Shown here: positions 1 through 8,475 of the stretch, piece by piece | Layout of the letters: each line of letters starts with the position of its first letter | Numbering within the stretch: the stretch's first letter is position 1 | From: Eisenbergiella tayi | GTDB taxonomy: Bacteria; Bacillota; Clostridia; Lachnospirales; Lachnospiraceae | NCBI RefSeq assembly: GCF_001881565.1 | Contig: NZ_MPDJ01000004.1 | Span: 474,272-538,271 of the forward strand | DNA: 64,000 nucleotides | Direction of reading: 5' to 3' | Translations under genes and position numbers: made by a program | Notes under the pieces: model-generated | Seen by the model: the letters and a program-made list of their open reading frames with translations, nothing else | Database searches by the model: none | What the model was told of the DNA's origin: nothing

Positions 1-7
1 CACAATC

Positions 8-36
8 TTGCAAAAGCATCCCAATCCCGTTATAAT
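8..36 (+). promoter_or_regulatory. Sigma-A type promoter for the 43-167 RNA
   Basis: A -35 box TTGCAA (8-13) and a perfect -10 box TATAAT (31-36) are separated by exactly 17 bases. Transcription would start near 43. No protein-coding gene with a ribosome binding site follows, so the promoter most likely drives the structured RNA described next. Confidence 0.7.
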
Positions 37-42
37 TAGATT

Positions 43-167
43 GTGCAGCCAGTTCCGGGAGGAGTGCAGCCGGCCGTTTCTTATGGAAACAGCCGTGTAT
101 CGCTGGTGTCCGGTCTCACACTTATGAATCCCGAGAACACGCAGCGGCTGGCTGCCTTTTCTTTTTA
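43..167 (+). ncRNA. Candidate structured small RNA of unknown family
   Basis: A strong promoter precedes this stretch, and it ends in a GC-rich stem followed by a T-rich run. The 5' end GCAGCCAG (45-52) pairs with CTGGCTGC (148-155), which is followed by CTTTTCTTTTT, so the closing stem also acts as an intrinsic terminator. Inside it, a GGC-GTTTC / GAAAC-GCC hairpin and a CGCTG-GTGT / ACAC-CAGCG arm suggest a multi-branched fold. A 143-codon reading frame spans it but has no ribosome binding site and reads through into the BrkB gene, so it is rejected as coding. I could not match the sequence to SRP RNA, tmRNA or a common riboswitch from memory. It may be a free sRNA or a terminated leader. 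Confidence 0.5.
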
Positions 168-174
168 TTCTGCC

Positions 175-999
175 TTATCTTCTCTCCTTCTCCAGGATTC
201 TGCGGAAGGGTGTCAGGAATCTGTTAATATGGGCCCCTATCAGGAACAGATAAAAACAGAAATAAAGCCAGAGCATTACAATAACGATGGTCGTCAGGCT
301 TCCGTACATATCGAACCCGTTGAACTGCTGGATATACATGGAAAATCCCCAGGAAAAAATATTCCATGTCGTTGCGGAAAACACAGCGCCAGGTATCTGG
401 TGGGAAAATTTCAGCTTACAGTTGGGGATGTAGGTATACATCACCGCAAAAATAAGCGTCATCATACACCATGAAAACAGCCCCCTGAAATGCAGCAGCA
501 GGGCAAACAGATCTTCCATCTGGGGGACATGCCGCACTATCGTATCCGCGAATAAATTCCCGAATACCATTACTATCAGCAAAAATATAATCGTTATCAG
601 AAAGATGATCAGATAAAAAGAGGCGATAATTCTCTGCAGCACGTAATTCCTATCCTCTACCACGCCGTTCATGGCGTTTAATCCTCTCATCAGCGCCAGC
701 ACACCTTTTCCTGCCGACCAGACCGTAACAATAGCCGCGATACTCATCACGCCGAAGGTACTGTCATAAATACTTTGTATCAGTGAAGTCAGAAGCGGAG
801 AAAGGGTCTGGGGCAGAAGCGTTACCGCCGTTATAATATCCGACTTCTTTATCGGCGTATACGGTAAAATGGAACATATCAGCATGAGCATGGGAATGAG
901 GGACAAAAAGAGGAAAAAGGCCGTGCTTGCCGCATATGCATTTACATTCGCACGGGACATCTGTCTTCCAAACCCTCTCAGAATTCTGTAAATTCTCAT
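175..999 (-). CDS. YihY/BrkB-family integral membrane protein
   Basis: This 274-residue protein is mostly hydrophobic, with about six membrane segments. It has the family layout: an N-terminal 'AYAASTAFFLFLSLIPM' segment, a middle 'VWSAGKGVLALMRGLNAM' motif, and a C-terminal 'GSLTTIVIVMLWLYFCFYLFLIGAHINRF' type segment. YihY/BrkB proteins sit in the cytoplasmic membrane; the family was once called RNase BN, which is now known to be wrong, and its function is still unclear. The start at 999 follows an AGGAAAAGCAGG-like ribosome binding site. It lies 76 bases downstream of the SpoIID gene on the same strand and may be co-transcribed. Length is normal for the family. Confidence 0.85.
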   Translation of the reverse strand: MRIYRILRGFGRQMSRANVNAYAASTAFFLFLSLIPMLMLICSILPYTPIKKSDIITAVTLLPQTLSPLLTSLIQSIYDSTFGVMSIAAIVTVWSAGKGVLALMRGLNAMNGVVEDRNYVLQRIIASFYLIIFLITIIFLLIVMVFGNLFADTIVRHVPQMEDLFALLLHFRGLFSWCMMTLIFAVMYTYIPNCKLKFSHQIPGAVFSATTWNIFSWGFSMYIQQFNGFDMYGSLTTIVIVMLWLYFCFYLFLIGAHINRFLTPFRRILEKERR

Positions 1000-1075
1000 T
1001 AACCTGCTTTTCCTTTCCTTTGCTTATTTTAAGCTCTGCGGAAAAAACGCTCTTTCCCCGCACAGCAGACGGCGG

Positions 1076-3706
1076 TCAGTAGACCGCCTTAACTCCGCTT
1101 CCTTCATAAAAGAATCCCAAAATAGAATCACTGTCGCAGCCGTCCGCAGCCATGCTCCGTGCGCCATTCTGGCTCAGGCCCACCCCATGGCCAAATCCGC
1201 CGCCAATCAAACTATATCCTACCACATAGCCGTCCTCTTTTCCAGTTTCCAGTACGATAAATGCGCTGGGCAGCAAAGCAGCCGTATTATACTCGCTTCC
1301 GTCCTGCCGGATCACCTTACTGGTTCCGTTGCTGAGCACATAACGGATATTATGCTCCGACTTGATCATGAGGGCACCGTTCTCCCCTTCAATTACAAGC
1401 TCCTCCGCCACACCGCCGGCATTCCTGGCCGCGATATATATGTCGGTAATCCTTCCCGGATCCACAGGCGCCTGATTCACAAAGCTGCCGTCCGCCTGCC
1501 GTACATAAACAGAACCCGGGCTGGCATCATAGCGTTTGACAACATTGGCATACATAAGGGTATTATCCAGCTGATCCACCTGGTAGGTCCAGCGGTACCA
1601 TGCCTCTTCCCTCTCAAAATCGGAATCTCTGGTTCCCCGGATAAAGGCTTCAAAATTCGCTTCCTCGGTCATGGAATCCGCAGTCTGGATATCCTCTTCC
1701 TTTACGGTATCGTCAATCGTATCTCCCTGGGCATCTGTCACACCCGCCACGTTCACCGCCTTTCCCTGCAGATAAGGGAAATTATCCGGCACGGAATTCA
1801 GCCAGATCCCCGTATTGGTCCCATAGCCGCAGGAGGTGGAATAATAATAGGCTTCCGCCAGCTGATCCCCGTAATACAGCAGTTCTCCCTTGGTTTCCTT
1901 CACCGCTTTAGTAGTTTCCACATTTTCCATAATATTATTATAAACCTGGAATCCCGCGCTGTCGTCCACATGGGCTCCGTAAGCGGGCAGACCCGCGTGA
2001 AGCATTTTGGCATAAGCATAGGTCCTGGCACATACCGCCTGGGCTTTCAGAGCCTCTAACGGATAGGAGGATGGCATTTCACTCGGCACCACCGCATACA
2101 GATATTCCTCCAGCAGCACCTCATTGATCACCACGATCCCGTCCTGCTGCTTCTCCAGTTCCAGGCTTCCCCTGTAAGAAGGCACTCCCTGGCTTCTTTT
2201 TACATTCATAAGACTGATATGCCCGGTTAATACCGCAGGCTCTATCCGTATTCTCTCCGCCGTAAAAAGCTCACTGTCTTTGGCGATGGTCAGTGTCTCT
2301 CCCGCCGGAACCACTGATGTCTGCTGTTCACCGTAGGGCCCGGTGATTACCGAAAGATCACAGTCCGCCTTCAGTTCCAGCGAATCGTGGAAGGCGCTTC
2401 CGAAATCCGAGGTCTTTACCAGCACGCGGATATTCTCCATCGCCTCTTCCTTTACCACAAGACAGGCCTGTATTTCTCCGTCTTCAATGACAAAATCCGT
2501 AAAATCATAACCGATACACAAATCGGTTGTAAAATATTTCTGCAGCTTGCCGTAAAGACGGTATATTTTTAATTGATCCGAAAAAGGATAAAAGCCGCAG
2601 CCTTCAATTTCCGCCCCGTTATCCCGAATTTTCAGGAGCTTGCCGGACACCTTATCCATATGCACCTTTACGCCTGCGAGCGAACCGTCCGCAAAGCTCA
2701 AATCAGCCACCTGCTCCCTGGCTGCTCCCAGAGCGGCCGCTTTCTCTTCAGGCGCCGAAATGGTGATTTCATAATCATTCCAAAAACAGCGGAGGGAATC
2801 CGTTTCCACCTCCATGATCCATATATTCGAAATTTCCGTCTGTGTCCCGGTTTTCTCCCTCAGCGCATACAGCACGCCTTCCCGCTCCACCGCAACAATG
2901 GGCTGCCAGAGACATTCCGGGATCCGGTCACTCATATAAGTGTATACACTTTCCAGCGAAATCAAAGCATTATCTTCCAGCCGGTTTCCATCTGCGTCGG
3001 AAACCGAACCGCCCAAACCAATCGGCGTCAGATCCATATCCTGAATCCTTCCGTCTTTATCATAAACGGCCCTCACCGCGTCGAAATAAGGATACCAGTC
3101 ATCCTGAAGGACTTTATCCTTATTCCGGTAGCCGCCCGGAAGCTCATATGCGCAGTCCGGAAAAAGACCGGCAATGTCTTTCCATTGTGCAAAGGTCAGC
3201 ATACCATCGCTTTGGGCTGCCGAATCACCGGAAAAAACAGCCGCTATCGTTTTGCTGTCCGATACACCCCCGGTATCCGCCAGAAGCCAGGTCAGATTCC
3301 CCGCTTCCTGCAGCGAAAGGTACTCTCCTTCCGTACGCGGGATTGTCATTTCCACAAGGGAACGTACCAACAGCAGAATCAGAAGCGCCACTCCCAAAAT
3401 AATAACGGCCAACTTCATCCAGCGGCCTCCGGAAGTATTTTTCGGAGCGGCCGCCCTGTAACTGCCGTAACGTTTTCCATAACCATGGGAACTTCTCACA
3501 GCCGTTGAACGGAACGCTTTTCTGCCGGCATTCATACGCGCCGCACGGCTTCTTGCCGCATGCTCCGCCTCTCTTTTGTCCGCTTCCTTCTTCGCGTCCA
3601 GGAATCTGTTATGTCCCGGCGCGTCCGAATTACGGGTGTTCTGATTTGACAGCCTTGATTCCCGGCCAGTTCTCCTACTGCTTCCCTGTCTTCCGCCTTT
3701 TTCCAT
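1076..3706 (-). CDS. SpoIID/LytB-domain protein with long N-terminal extension
   Basis: This 876-residue protein has an Arg/Ser/Gly-rich cytoplasmic head (about 1-95) and one membrane anchor (about 97-117, 'MKLAVIILGVALLILLLV'). A long extracytoplasmic region follows, and then a SpoIID/LytB domain over roughly the last 370 residues. The diagnostic part is 'LEEYLYAVVPSEMPSSYP' followed by 'EALKAQAVCARTYAYAKM', ending in 'GGGFGHGVGLSQNGA'. SpoIID-type proteins are peptidoglycan lytic transglycosylases used in engulfment, or LytB-like modifiers of autolysin activity. Sporulation SpoIID itself is about 340 residues, so this is a larger membrane-anchored relative and probably not spoIID proper. 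The ATG at 3706 follows a GGGGAG ribosome binding site. Confidence 0.85.
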   Translation of the reverse strand: MEKGGRQGSSRRTGRESRLSNQNTRNSDAPGHNRFLDAKKEADKREAEHAARSRAARMNAGRKAFRSTAVRSSHGYGKRYGSYRAAAPKNTSGGRWMKLAVIILGVALLILLLVRSLVEMTIPRTEGEYLSLQEAGNLTWLLADTGGVSDSKTIAAVFSGDSAAQSDGMLTFAQWKDIAGLFPDCAYELPGGYRNKDKVLQDDWYPYFDAVRAVYDKDGRIQDMDLTPIGLGGSVSDADGNRLEDNALISLESVYTYMSDRIPECLWQPIVAVEREGVLYALREKTGTQTEISNIWIMEVETDSLRCFWNDYEITISAPEEKAAALGAAREQVADLSFADGSLAGVKVHMDKVSGKLLKIRDNGAEIEGCGFYPFSDQLKIYRLYGKLQKYFTTDLCIGYDFTDFVIEDGEIQACLVVKEEAMENIRVLVKTSDFGSAFHDSLELKADCDLSVITGPYGEQQTSVVPAGETLTIAKDSELFTAERIRIEPAVLTGHISLMNVKRSQGVPSYRGSLELEKQQDGIVVINEVLLEEYLYAVVPSEMPSSYPLEALKAQAVCARTYAYAKMLHAGLPAYGAHVDDSAGFQVYNNIMENVETTKAVKETKGELLYYGDQLAEAYYYSTSCGYGTNTGIWLNSVPDNFPYLQGKAVNVAGVTDAQGDTIDDTVKEEDIQTADSMTEEANFEAFIRGTRDSDFEREEAWYRWTYQVDQLDNTLMYANVVKRYDASPGSVYVRQADGSFVNQAPVDPGRITDIYIAARNAGGVAEELVIEGENGALMIKSEHNIRYVLSNGTSKVIRQDGSEYNTAALLPSAFIVLETGKEDGYVVGYSLIGGGFGHGVGLSQNGARSMAADGCDSDSILGFFYEGSGVKAVY

Positions 3707-3816
3707 ATACTCCCCTTACATCTTTGAATCCCATCCATTTCCAGATAATTTTCAGGCACGCCGCCCCGCAAACAACCCTATGTATTTAAGCTCACAGCGG
3801 ACAAGCCGGCACACTT

Positions 3817-4034
3817 GAAAAAAAGCAGCCTGTAATGGCTGCTCTTATCTTTTGTATCCCCAAAATGCCGGCTCTTGTCTTTTGACTCCTAGCTGACTGC
3901 TAGGTGGGTTACCGCAACCGGCGCTTCTGCCTTCCCCTGCGCAATGAGGGCCTGACATCCACGCGGCAATGTAGGAGTCCCGTTTAAAGTAACTGTAGGT
4001 TCAAAACAACAAGAGTTATCGAACATTTCAGGTT
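3817..4034 (-). ncRNA. ssrS: Structured RNA, probably 6S RNA
   Basis: A transcript of about 215 bases is bounded by a strong promoter (4041-4069) and an intrinsic terminator: AGCAGCC, a 6-base loop, GGCTGCT, then a T run (3817-3843). Reading the minus strand, CTCTTG...TTTTGA near the 5' end pairs with TCAAAA...CAAGAG near the 3' end. Inside that, GACTCCTA pairs with TAGGAGTC. About 20 bases on the 5' side stay unpaired between the two stems, and a small CTAG-CAGTCAG-CTAG hairpin lies on the 3' side. A closing stem, a central bubble with a small 3' hairpin and a terminal stem-loop region are the 6S RNA layout. 6S RNA sequesters housekeeping RNA polymerase in stationary phase. The family assignment rests on architecture and size only. 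Confidence 0.6.
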
Positions 4035-4040
4035 AGTTAT

Positions 4041-4069
4041 ATTATATCCTGATTATAATGAAATTACAA
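4041..4069 (-). promoter_or_regulatory. Sigma-A promoter of the 6S-like RNA
   Basis: On the minus strand, TTGTAA (4069-4064) and a perfect TATAAT (4046-4041) are separated by 17 bases, placing the transcription start near 4034. The region between promoter and terminator lacks any ribosome-binding-site-led reading frame, which supports an RNA gene. Confidence 0.75.
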
Positions 4070-4140
4070 CAGTAAAAAAAGGAAAGGAATGTCCGGCCCG
4101 GTTGTAAGGTACAACAGGCCGGAAAAACTGACGATAAATT

Positions 4141-5940
4141 TTAAGAAATTTCCCGTGTTTCTTTTTTGAGCCATTCTCTTTCTTCTTCATTAAGCAAAGG
4201 CGAAATTTTTTCATAAACAGCCTTGTGATAATCATTCAAAAGCTTCAGCTGTCCGGGCTCCAAAAGGGATGGCTCGATTCCGTCCAAATCAATGGGTACA
4301 TAGGTCAGGGTATCAAAATACATGAACTGTCCGTCACCGTTCTTTACTCCATTTTGCGCCACCATTACATTTTCGGTCCGGATACCGTGACTTCCTTCTA
4401 TATATACTCCGGGTTCATTCGTCACATCCATTCCCGCCTCAATAACGGCTTCTGTCTGACCTTCCGTAAAACGCCAGCGGATTCCCTGGGGGCCTTCATG
4501 GACATTCAGGATATAGCCTACGCCGTGTCCCGTCCCGCATTTATAATCGATATTCCTGTCCCACATGGGCTGTCTGGCCAGAATATCCAGGTTTCTCCCC
4601 GTACAGCCATAAAGGAATCTGGCGTTCGTCAGCTGCAGCATTCCTGCCGCTACCGCAGTGAAATGTTCTTTTATCTCAGCGGAAACAGGGCCAAGCACGA
4701 TGGTTCTTGTCACATCTGTGGTTCCGCCCATATATTGTCCGCCGGAATCCACCAGCAGCATTCCTTCCGGAGAAAGCTCCTTGCAGCTGCCTTCCACAGC
4801 CTCATAATGCATCATAGCCGCATTTTCCTTATAGCCGCTTATCGTGGGGAAGGAAAGATCCAGATAACCGTCAATTTCACTCCGCAGATGATCCAGATAC
4901 TGTGCCGCCGTCACCTCTGTTATTTTCATTTTTCCCACGTTTTTCTTAAGCCAGTATATGAACTTACATACCGCGGCACTGTCTTTCAGATAGACCTCCT
5001 CCATATGTGCGAGTTCCACCTCATTCTTAATGGCCTTCATCAGCTCCGTGGGATTCTTACCGTCCTTACACTCCCCTTTTTCACGAAGGGTGCAATAAAG
5101 AGCGTAGCTGGTATTGCGTCCGTCATAGAGGACTTTCTCTCTTTCCGTCCTGCTCTGAAGGAAGGGAACTATGTTATCATAGTCTTTGAGCGTTATGCCA
5201 TATTTCGCAGCATGTGCCCTGAGTTCCGCCGTTATTTCCGTATCCTGGATAAAGAAAAAGCATTCCTTCATGGTAATATAAGCGTAAGAAAGAGCAACGG
5301 GATTGCATTCCACATCGCCGCCCCGGATATTAAACAGCCACATCAAATCATCCAGCTTGCTGAGGAGGAAAGCATCGGTCTCTTCCTTCTCCATGGCCTT
5401 CCGAACATCTTCCAGCTTTTCTCCGGCGCTTTTTCCGCATATCGCCTCATCCAGCACCATGACCGGATGGCTGGGAAGCGACGGTCTGTCCGTCCAAACC
5501 TCATCTGCCAGATCTTTTCCATAGGCAAACGTAATTTTCTTTTCCTCAAGGATTTTTTCAAGGCTGCAGCCAAAGGCCGTATCAACCACCCTGCCGTCAA
5601 AGCCTAATGTCTGCCCTTCCTTCATATGATCCTTCAGATATTCCTTAATGGTGGGAACCCCTTCATCCAGCATCCTGAAAAGAGTGATTCCCGTTCCCTC
5701 CAGTTCATTTTCCGCCTGGATAAAATAACGACCGTCCGTCCAAAGGCCCGCTTCATCACGGCTTACCACAAGCGTCCCGTTGGATCCGGTAAAACCGGAA
5801 AGATATTCCCTCACCTTAAAATAAGTATCCACATATTCAGAATTGTGGAAATCCGCGGTGGGCACCATATAATAATCGACCCCCGCCCGTTCCATAGCTT
5901 CCCGGAGCTTGGCTACACGATTCCGGATTGTCTGGTTCAT
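4141..5940 (-). CDS. Xaa-Pro aminopeptidase (M24B family)
   Basis: This 599-residue cytoplasmic metallopeptidase has the three-part layout of eukaryote-like aminopeptidase P: two creatinase-like N-terminal domains, the pita-bread M24 domain (roughly residues 310-530), and a C-terminal tail. Metal and active-site motifs are visible: 'LLVDSGGQYMGGTTDVTRT', 'GTGHGVGYILNVHEG', 'DVTNEPGVY' and 'GIRTENVM'. It removes N-terminal residues preceding proline. The ATG follows a GGAG-like site. DeoC lies 45 bases upstream on the same strand, so the two may form an operon. Length matches the long form (about 590-600 residues). Confidence 0.92.
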   Translation of the reverse strand: MNQTIRNRVAKLREAMERAGVDYYMVPTADFHNSEYVDTYFKVREYLSGFTGSNGTLVVSRDEAGLWTDGRYFIQAENELEGTGITLFRMLDEGVPTIKEYLKDHMKEGQTLGFDGRVVDTAFGCSLEKILEEKKITFAYGKDLADEVWTDRPSLPSHPVMVLDEAICGKSAGEKLEDVRKAMEKEETDAFLLSKLDDLMWLFNIRGGDVECNPVALSYAYITMKECFFFIQDTEITAELRAHAAKYGITLKDYDNIVPFLQSRTEREKVLYDGRNTSYALYCTLREKGECKDGKNPTELMKAIKNEVELAHMEEVYLKDSAAVCKFIYWLKKNVGKMKITEVTAAQYLDHLRSEIDGYLDLSFPTISGYKENAAMMHYEAVEGSCKELSPEGMLLVDSGGQYMGGTTDVTRTIVLGPVSAEIKEHFTAVAAGMLQLTNARFLYGCTGRNLDILARQPMWDRNIDYKCGTGHGVGYILNVHEGPQGIRWRFTEGQTEAVIEAGMDVTNEPGVYIEGSHGIRTENVMVAQNGVKNGDGQFMYFDTLTYVPIDLDGIEPSLLEPGQLKLLNDYHKAVYEKISPLLNEEEREWLKKETREIS

Positions 5941-5985
5941 AATATTTCTCCTTTACATTTACTATTATTTCCGAAGAAAGCCCTC

Positions 5986-6648
5986 TTAATAATCTCCGGC
6001 TTCCTCCCCTTTCAGAAGTCCTACTGCGGAGGAAGTGCCGATCCTGTCGCAGCCTGCCTCCAGGAACATTTCCAAATCCTCTCTGCTCTTCACTCCTCCG
6101 GCTGCCTTGATTTTCACCGAAGGTCCGATATGTTCGCGGAAAAGCCTCACATCTTCCAGCGTGGCTCCTCCGGTACCGAAGCCTGTAGAAGTCTTGATAT
6201 AATCCGCTCCCGCCTTTGTTACTGCCTGGCACATGGCAATTTTCTCTTCTCCCGTAAGATAGCAGGTCTCAATAATCACCTTCAGCACATGGCCGCCGCA
6301 GGCTTCCTTCAGCGCGCGTATTTCCGCCTCTACCTTACCATACTGATGATTCTTGACATCACTGATATTCACCACCATGTCAATTTCATTCGCACCGTCC
6401 TTAAGGGCTTTTTCCACTTCAGCCAGCTTTGCGGCGGTTACGCTGTAACCCAGCGGGAATCCCACAACCGTACAGATATTCAATGTATCGAATTTATCAT
6501 GTACCCTTTCCACATAACAGGGCGGGATGCATACAGACGCTGTTTTATACTCCACAGCTTCCTCACAGAGAATTCTGATGTCCTCCCATACAGCATAAGG
6601 TTTTAAAAGGGTGTGGTCAATATGTCTTAATATTTCTTTTTTATCCAT
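5986..6648 (-). CDS. deoC: Deoxyribose-phosphate aldolase
   Basis: This 220-residue class I aldolase splits 2-deoxyribose-5-phosphate into glyceraldehyde-3-phosphate and acetaldehyde in deoxynucleoside catabolism. The Schiff-base lysine is K152 in 'ADYIKTSTGFGTGGAT', and the catalytic Asp lies in 'GANEIDMVVN' (D90). A further conserved 'KIKAAGGVKSREDLEMFLEAGCDRIGTSSA' type C-terminus forms the phosphate site. A GGAAGGTGT ribosome binding site precedes the ATG. No other deo genes are adjacent; its only neighbour on the strand is the aminopeptidase. Confidence 0.95.
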   Translation of the reverse strand: MDKKEILRHIDHTLLKPYAVWEDIRILCEEAVEYKTASVCIPPCYVERVHDKFDTLNICTVVGFPLGYSVTAAKLAEVEKALKDGANEIDMVVNISDVKNHQYGKVEAEIRALKEACGGHVLKVIIETCYLTGEEKIAMCQAVTKAGADYIKTSTGFGTGGATLEDVRLFREHIGPSVKIKAAGGVKSREDLEMFLEAGCDRIGTSSAVGLLKGEEAGDY

Positions 6649-6950
6649 TTTCGTACACCTTCCTTTACTTTTTTATTCTGAACATGTGACCTTTTCATTC
6701 CGGCTTACAGCATCAAAAAAATATGCTGTAAGCCGCCTATTATTGTAATACAATACGCACAAAAAAGCTATCCCGAATAGTGAACAAAATGTTAAATGTT
6801 TCTAAATAAATACATTTTTTCTTGTTTCGAATTGTTATTCATGTTATTATGTAAATTATCTACTTTCCTTTTTTAACGTGTCAAACCAAAAAAGACCGGA
6901 TGGAAAGGAAAGCAGGGATAATAAATTTATGAGGAAAGGTGGTTGATTGA
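6649..6950. other. Divergent intergenic region with a perfect hairpin
   Basis: This 302-bp gap separates deoC (minus) from citrate synthase (plus). It contains a perfect 12-bp hairpin, GGCTTACAGCAT (6702-6713) with ATGCTGTAAGCC (6723-6734), enclosing an A-rich loop. No T run follows on either strand, so it is not a classic terminator and could be an operator or RNA element. The rest is AT-rich and presumably holds the two divergent promoters; I see no coding sequence. Confidence 0.4.
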
Positions 6951-8321
6951 ATGGAAGAACACAACAGCTATTCTGATGTTACTCCTGAAATCGTACGATT
7001 GGCTGAATTAAGCAGGGAAGCAGGTGTCATTGATTCCGAGCTTTTCACAAAATACGATGTCAAAAGAGGGCTTCGCGACCTGAACGGAAAAGGCGTACTG
7101 GCCGGACTCACCAACATTTCTGATGTCCGTGCGACAAAAATGGTGGATGGTAAATCGGTCCCCTGTGATGGTCACCTTTTTTACAGAGGTTATGAAGTTA
7201 ACGACCTTGTAGAAGGTTTCCACAAGGATCATCGGTTCGGATTTGAGGAAGTTACATACCTGCTGCTCTTCAACAAGCTGCCGGATAAACAGGAACTGGC
7301 AGAATTTGAGAAGCTGCTTATTTACTACAGAAGCCTTCCCACAAGCTTCGTGAGAGATATTATCATGAAGGCGCCCAGCAAAGATATGATGAATACCCTG
7401 GCAAGGAGTATTCTCACTCTTTACTCCTACGACGACAGAGCGGATGATGTTTCTCTTCCCAACGTACTGAGACAGTGTCTGCAGCTCATCAGCTTATGCC
7501 CTATGTTATCTATTTATGGTTACCAGGCTTACAGCCATTATCATGACGGCAACAGCCTCTTTATCCATCAGCCTATGACGGAAGGATCCATGGCGGAAAA
7601 CATTCTGCACATTCTTCGTCCTGACAGTTCCTATACTCCGCTGGAAGCCAGAATTCTTGATATCTGTATGATTCTTCATATGGAACATGGCGGAGGTAAT
7701 AACTCCTCCTTTACCACTCATGTAGTTACCTCCTCACTGACAGATACATACTCCGTAATGGCAGCTGCAATTGGTTCCCTGAAGGGTCCCCGTCACGGCG
7801 GCGCTAACATTAAAGTTATGCAGATGTTTGAAGACATGAAAAAAGAAGTAAAGGACTGGACCGATGAAGAAGAGGTATCCCGTTATCTGGAACGCCTGCT
7901 GAGCAAGGACGCCTTTGACCATGCCGGTCTCATCTATGGTGTAGGCCATGCGGTTTATTCCAAATCTGATCCAAGAGCGATTATCCTTAAAAGCTTCGTG
8001 GAGAAGCTTTCCGAAGAAAAGGGACTTCATAAGGAATTTGAACTTTATAATCTTGTTGAAAAGCTTGCTCCCTATGTTATTTCCGGAGAAAGACAGATGT
8101 ACAAGGGCGTAAGTGTAAACGTAGACTTCTATTCAGGCTTTGTTTACAATATGCTGGGGCTTCCCACCGAGCTGTACACTCCTATTTTCGCCATCGCAAG
8201 AATGGTCGGCTGGAGCGCTCACCGTATGGAAGAACTGGCTAACAACGGAAAGATTATCCGTCCTGCATATAAGACCGTATGCCAGGAAAAGGAATATGTT
8301 AATCTTGCAGATCGTACTTAA
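6951..8321 (+). CDS. gltA: Citrate synthase / 2-methylcitrate synthase family
   Basis: This 456-residue protein condenses oxaloacetate with acetyl-CoA. The three catalytic regions are recognisable: the His in 'LHMEHGGGNNSSF', the His in 'KGPRHGGAN', and the distal 'YGVGHAVYSKSDPRA' containing His and Asp. It is slightly longer than typical type II enzymes because of an N-terminal extension of about 60 residues, common in Clostridia. The ATG at 6951 follows a GGAAAGGTGG site. The gene is monocistronic: a divergent gene lies upstream and a terminator immediately downstream. In a fermentative anaerobe its likely role is feeding glutamate synthesis. Confidence 0.9.
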   Translation: MEEHNSYSDVTPEIVRLAELSREAGVIDSELFTKYDVKRGLRDLNGKGVLAGLTNISDVRATKMVDGKSVPCDGHLFYRGYEVNDLVEGFHKDHRFGFEEVTYLLLFNKLPDKQELAEFEKLLIYYRSLPTSFVRDIIMKAPSKDMMNTLARSILTLYSYDDRADDVSLPNVLRQCLQLISLCPMLSIYGYQAYSHYHDGNSLFIHQPMTEGSMAENILHILRPDSSYTPLEARILDICMILHMEHGGGNNSSFTTHVVTSSLTDTYSVMAAAIGSLKGPRHGGANIKVMQMFEDMKKEVKDWTDEEEVSRYLERLLSKDAFDHAGLIYGVGHAVYSKSDPRAIILKSFVEKLSEEKGLHKEFELYNLVEKLAPYVISGERQMYKGVSVNVDFYSGFVYNMLGLPTELYTPIFAIARMVGWSAHRMEELANNGKIIRPAYKTVCQEKEYVNLADRT

Positions 8322-8386
8322 TCAGCTGCTGCATCCGGAGATTTTTTCTCCGTTCATTTTATACAGTATCCTGATACATAAAGTAA

Positions 8387-8417
8387 GCCGGCGCTTTGAT
8401 GCGCCGGCTCTTCTTTT
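8387..8417 (+). terminator. Intrinsic terminator after citrate synthase
   Basis: GCCGGCGC (8387-8394) and GCGCCGGC (8401-8408) form a perfect 8-bp stem around a 6-base loop, followed by TCTTCTTTT. It ends the citrate synthase transcript before the convergent thrC gene. Confidence 0.9.
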
Positions 8418-8475
8418 ATCCTGGACAATGCCCGCAGTATTCTATATGCCGCCGACAGCCATTTCTTTTACCTTC

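Noticed and set aside
43..474. 143-codon frame at the left edge
   Set aside because: It runs through a terminator and into the BrkB gene on the other strand, with no ribosome binding site; an RNA gene explains the promoter better.
1187..2059. 290-codon plus-strand frame
   Set aside because: Shadow of the SpoIID-domain gene, rich in His/Arg/Ile as expected of an antisense frame.
3817..4034. Signal recognition particle RNA
   Set aside because: A TCAGG...AAGGCAG stretch is reminiscent, but the conserved GGAA tetraloop domain is absent and the long closing stem with bubble fits 6S RNA better.
4225..5607. 460-codon open frame opposite the aminopeptidase
   Set aside because: Antisense to a gene with clear catalytic motifs; no start signal.
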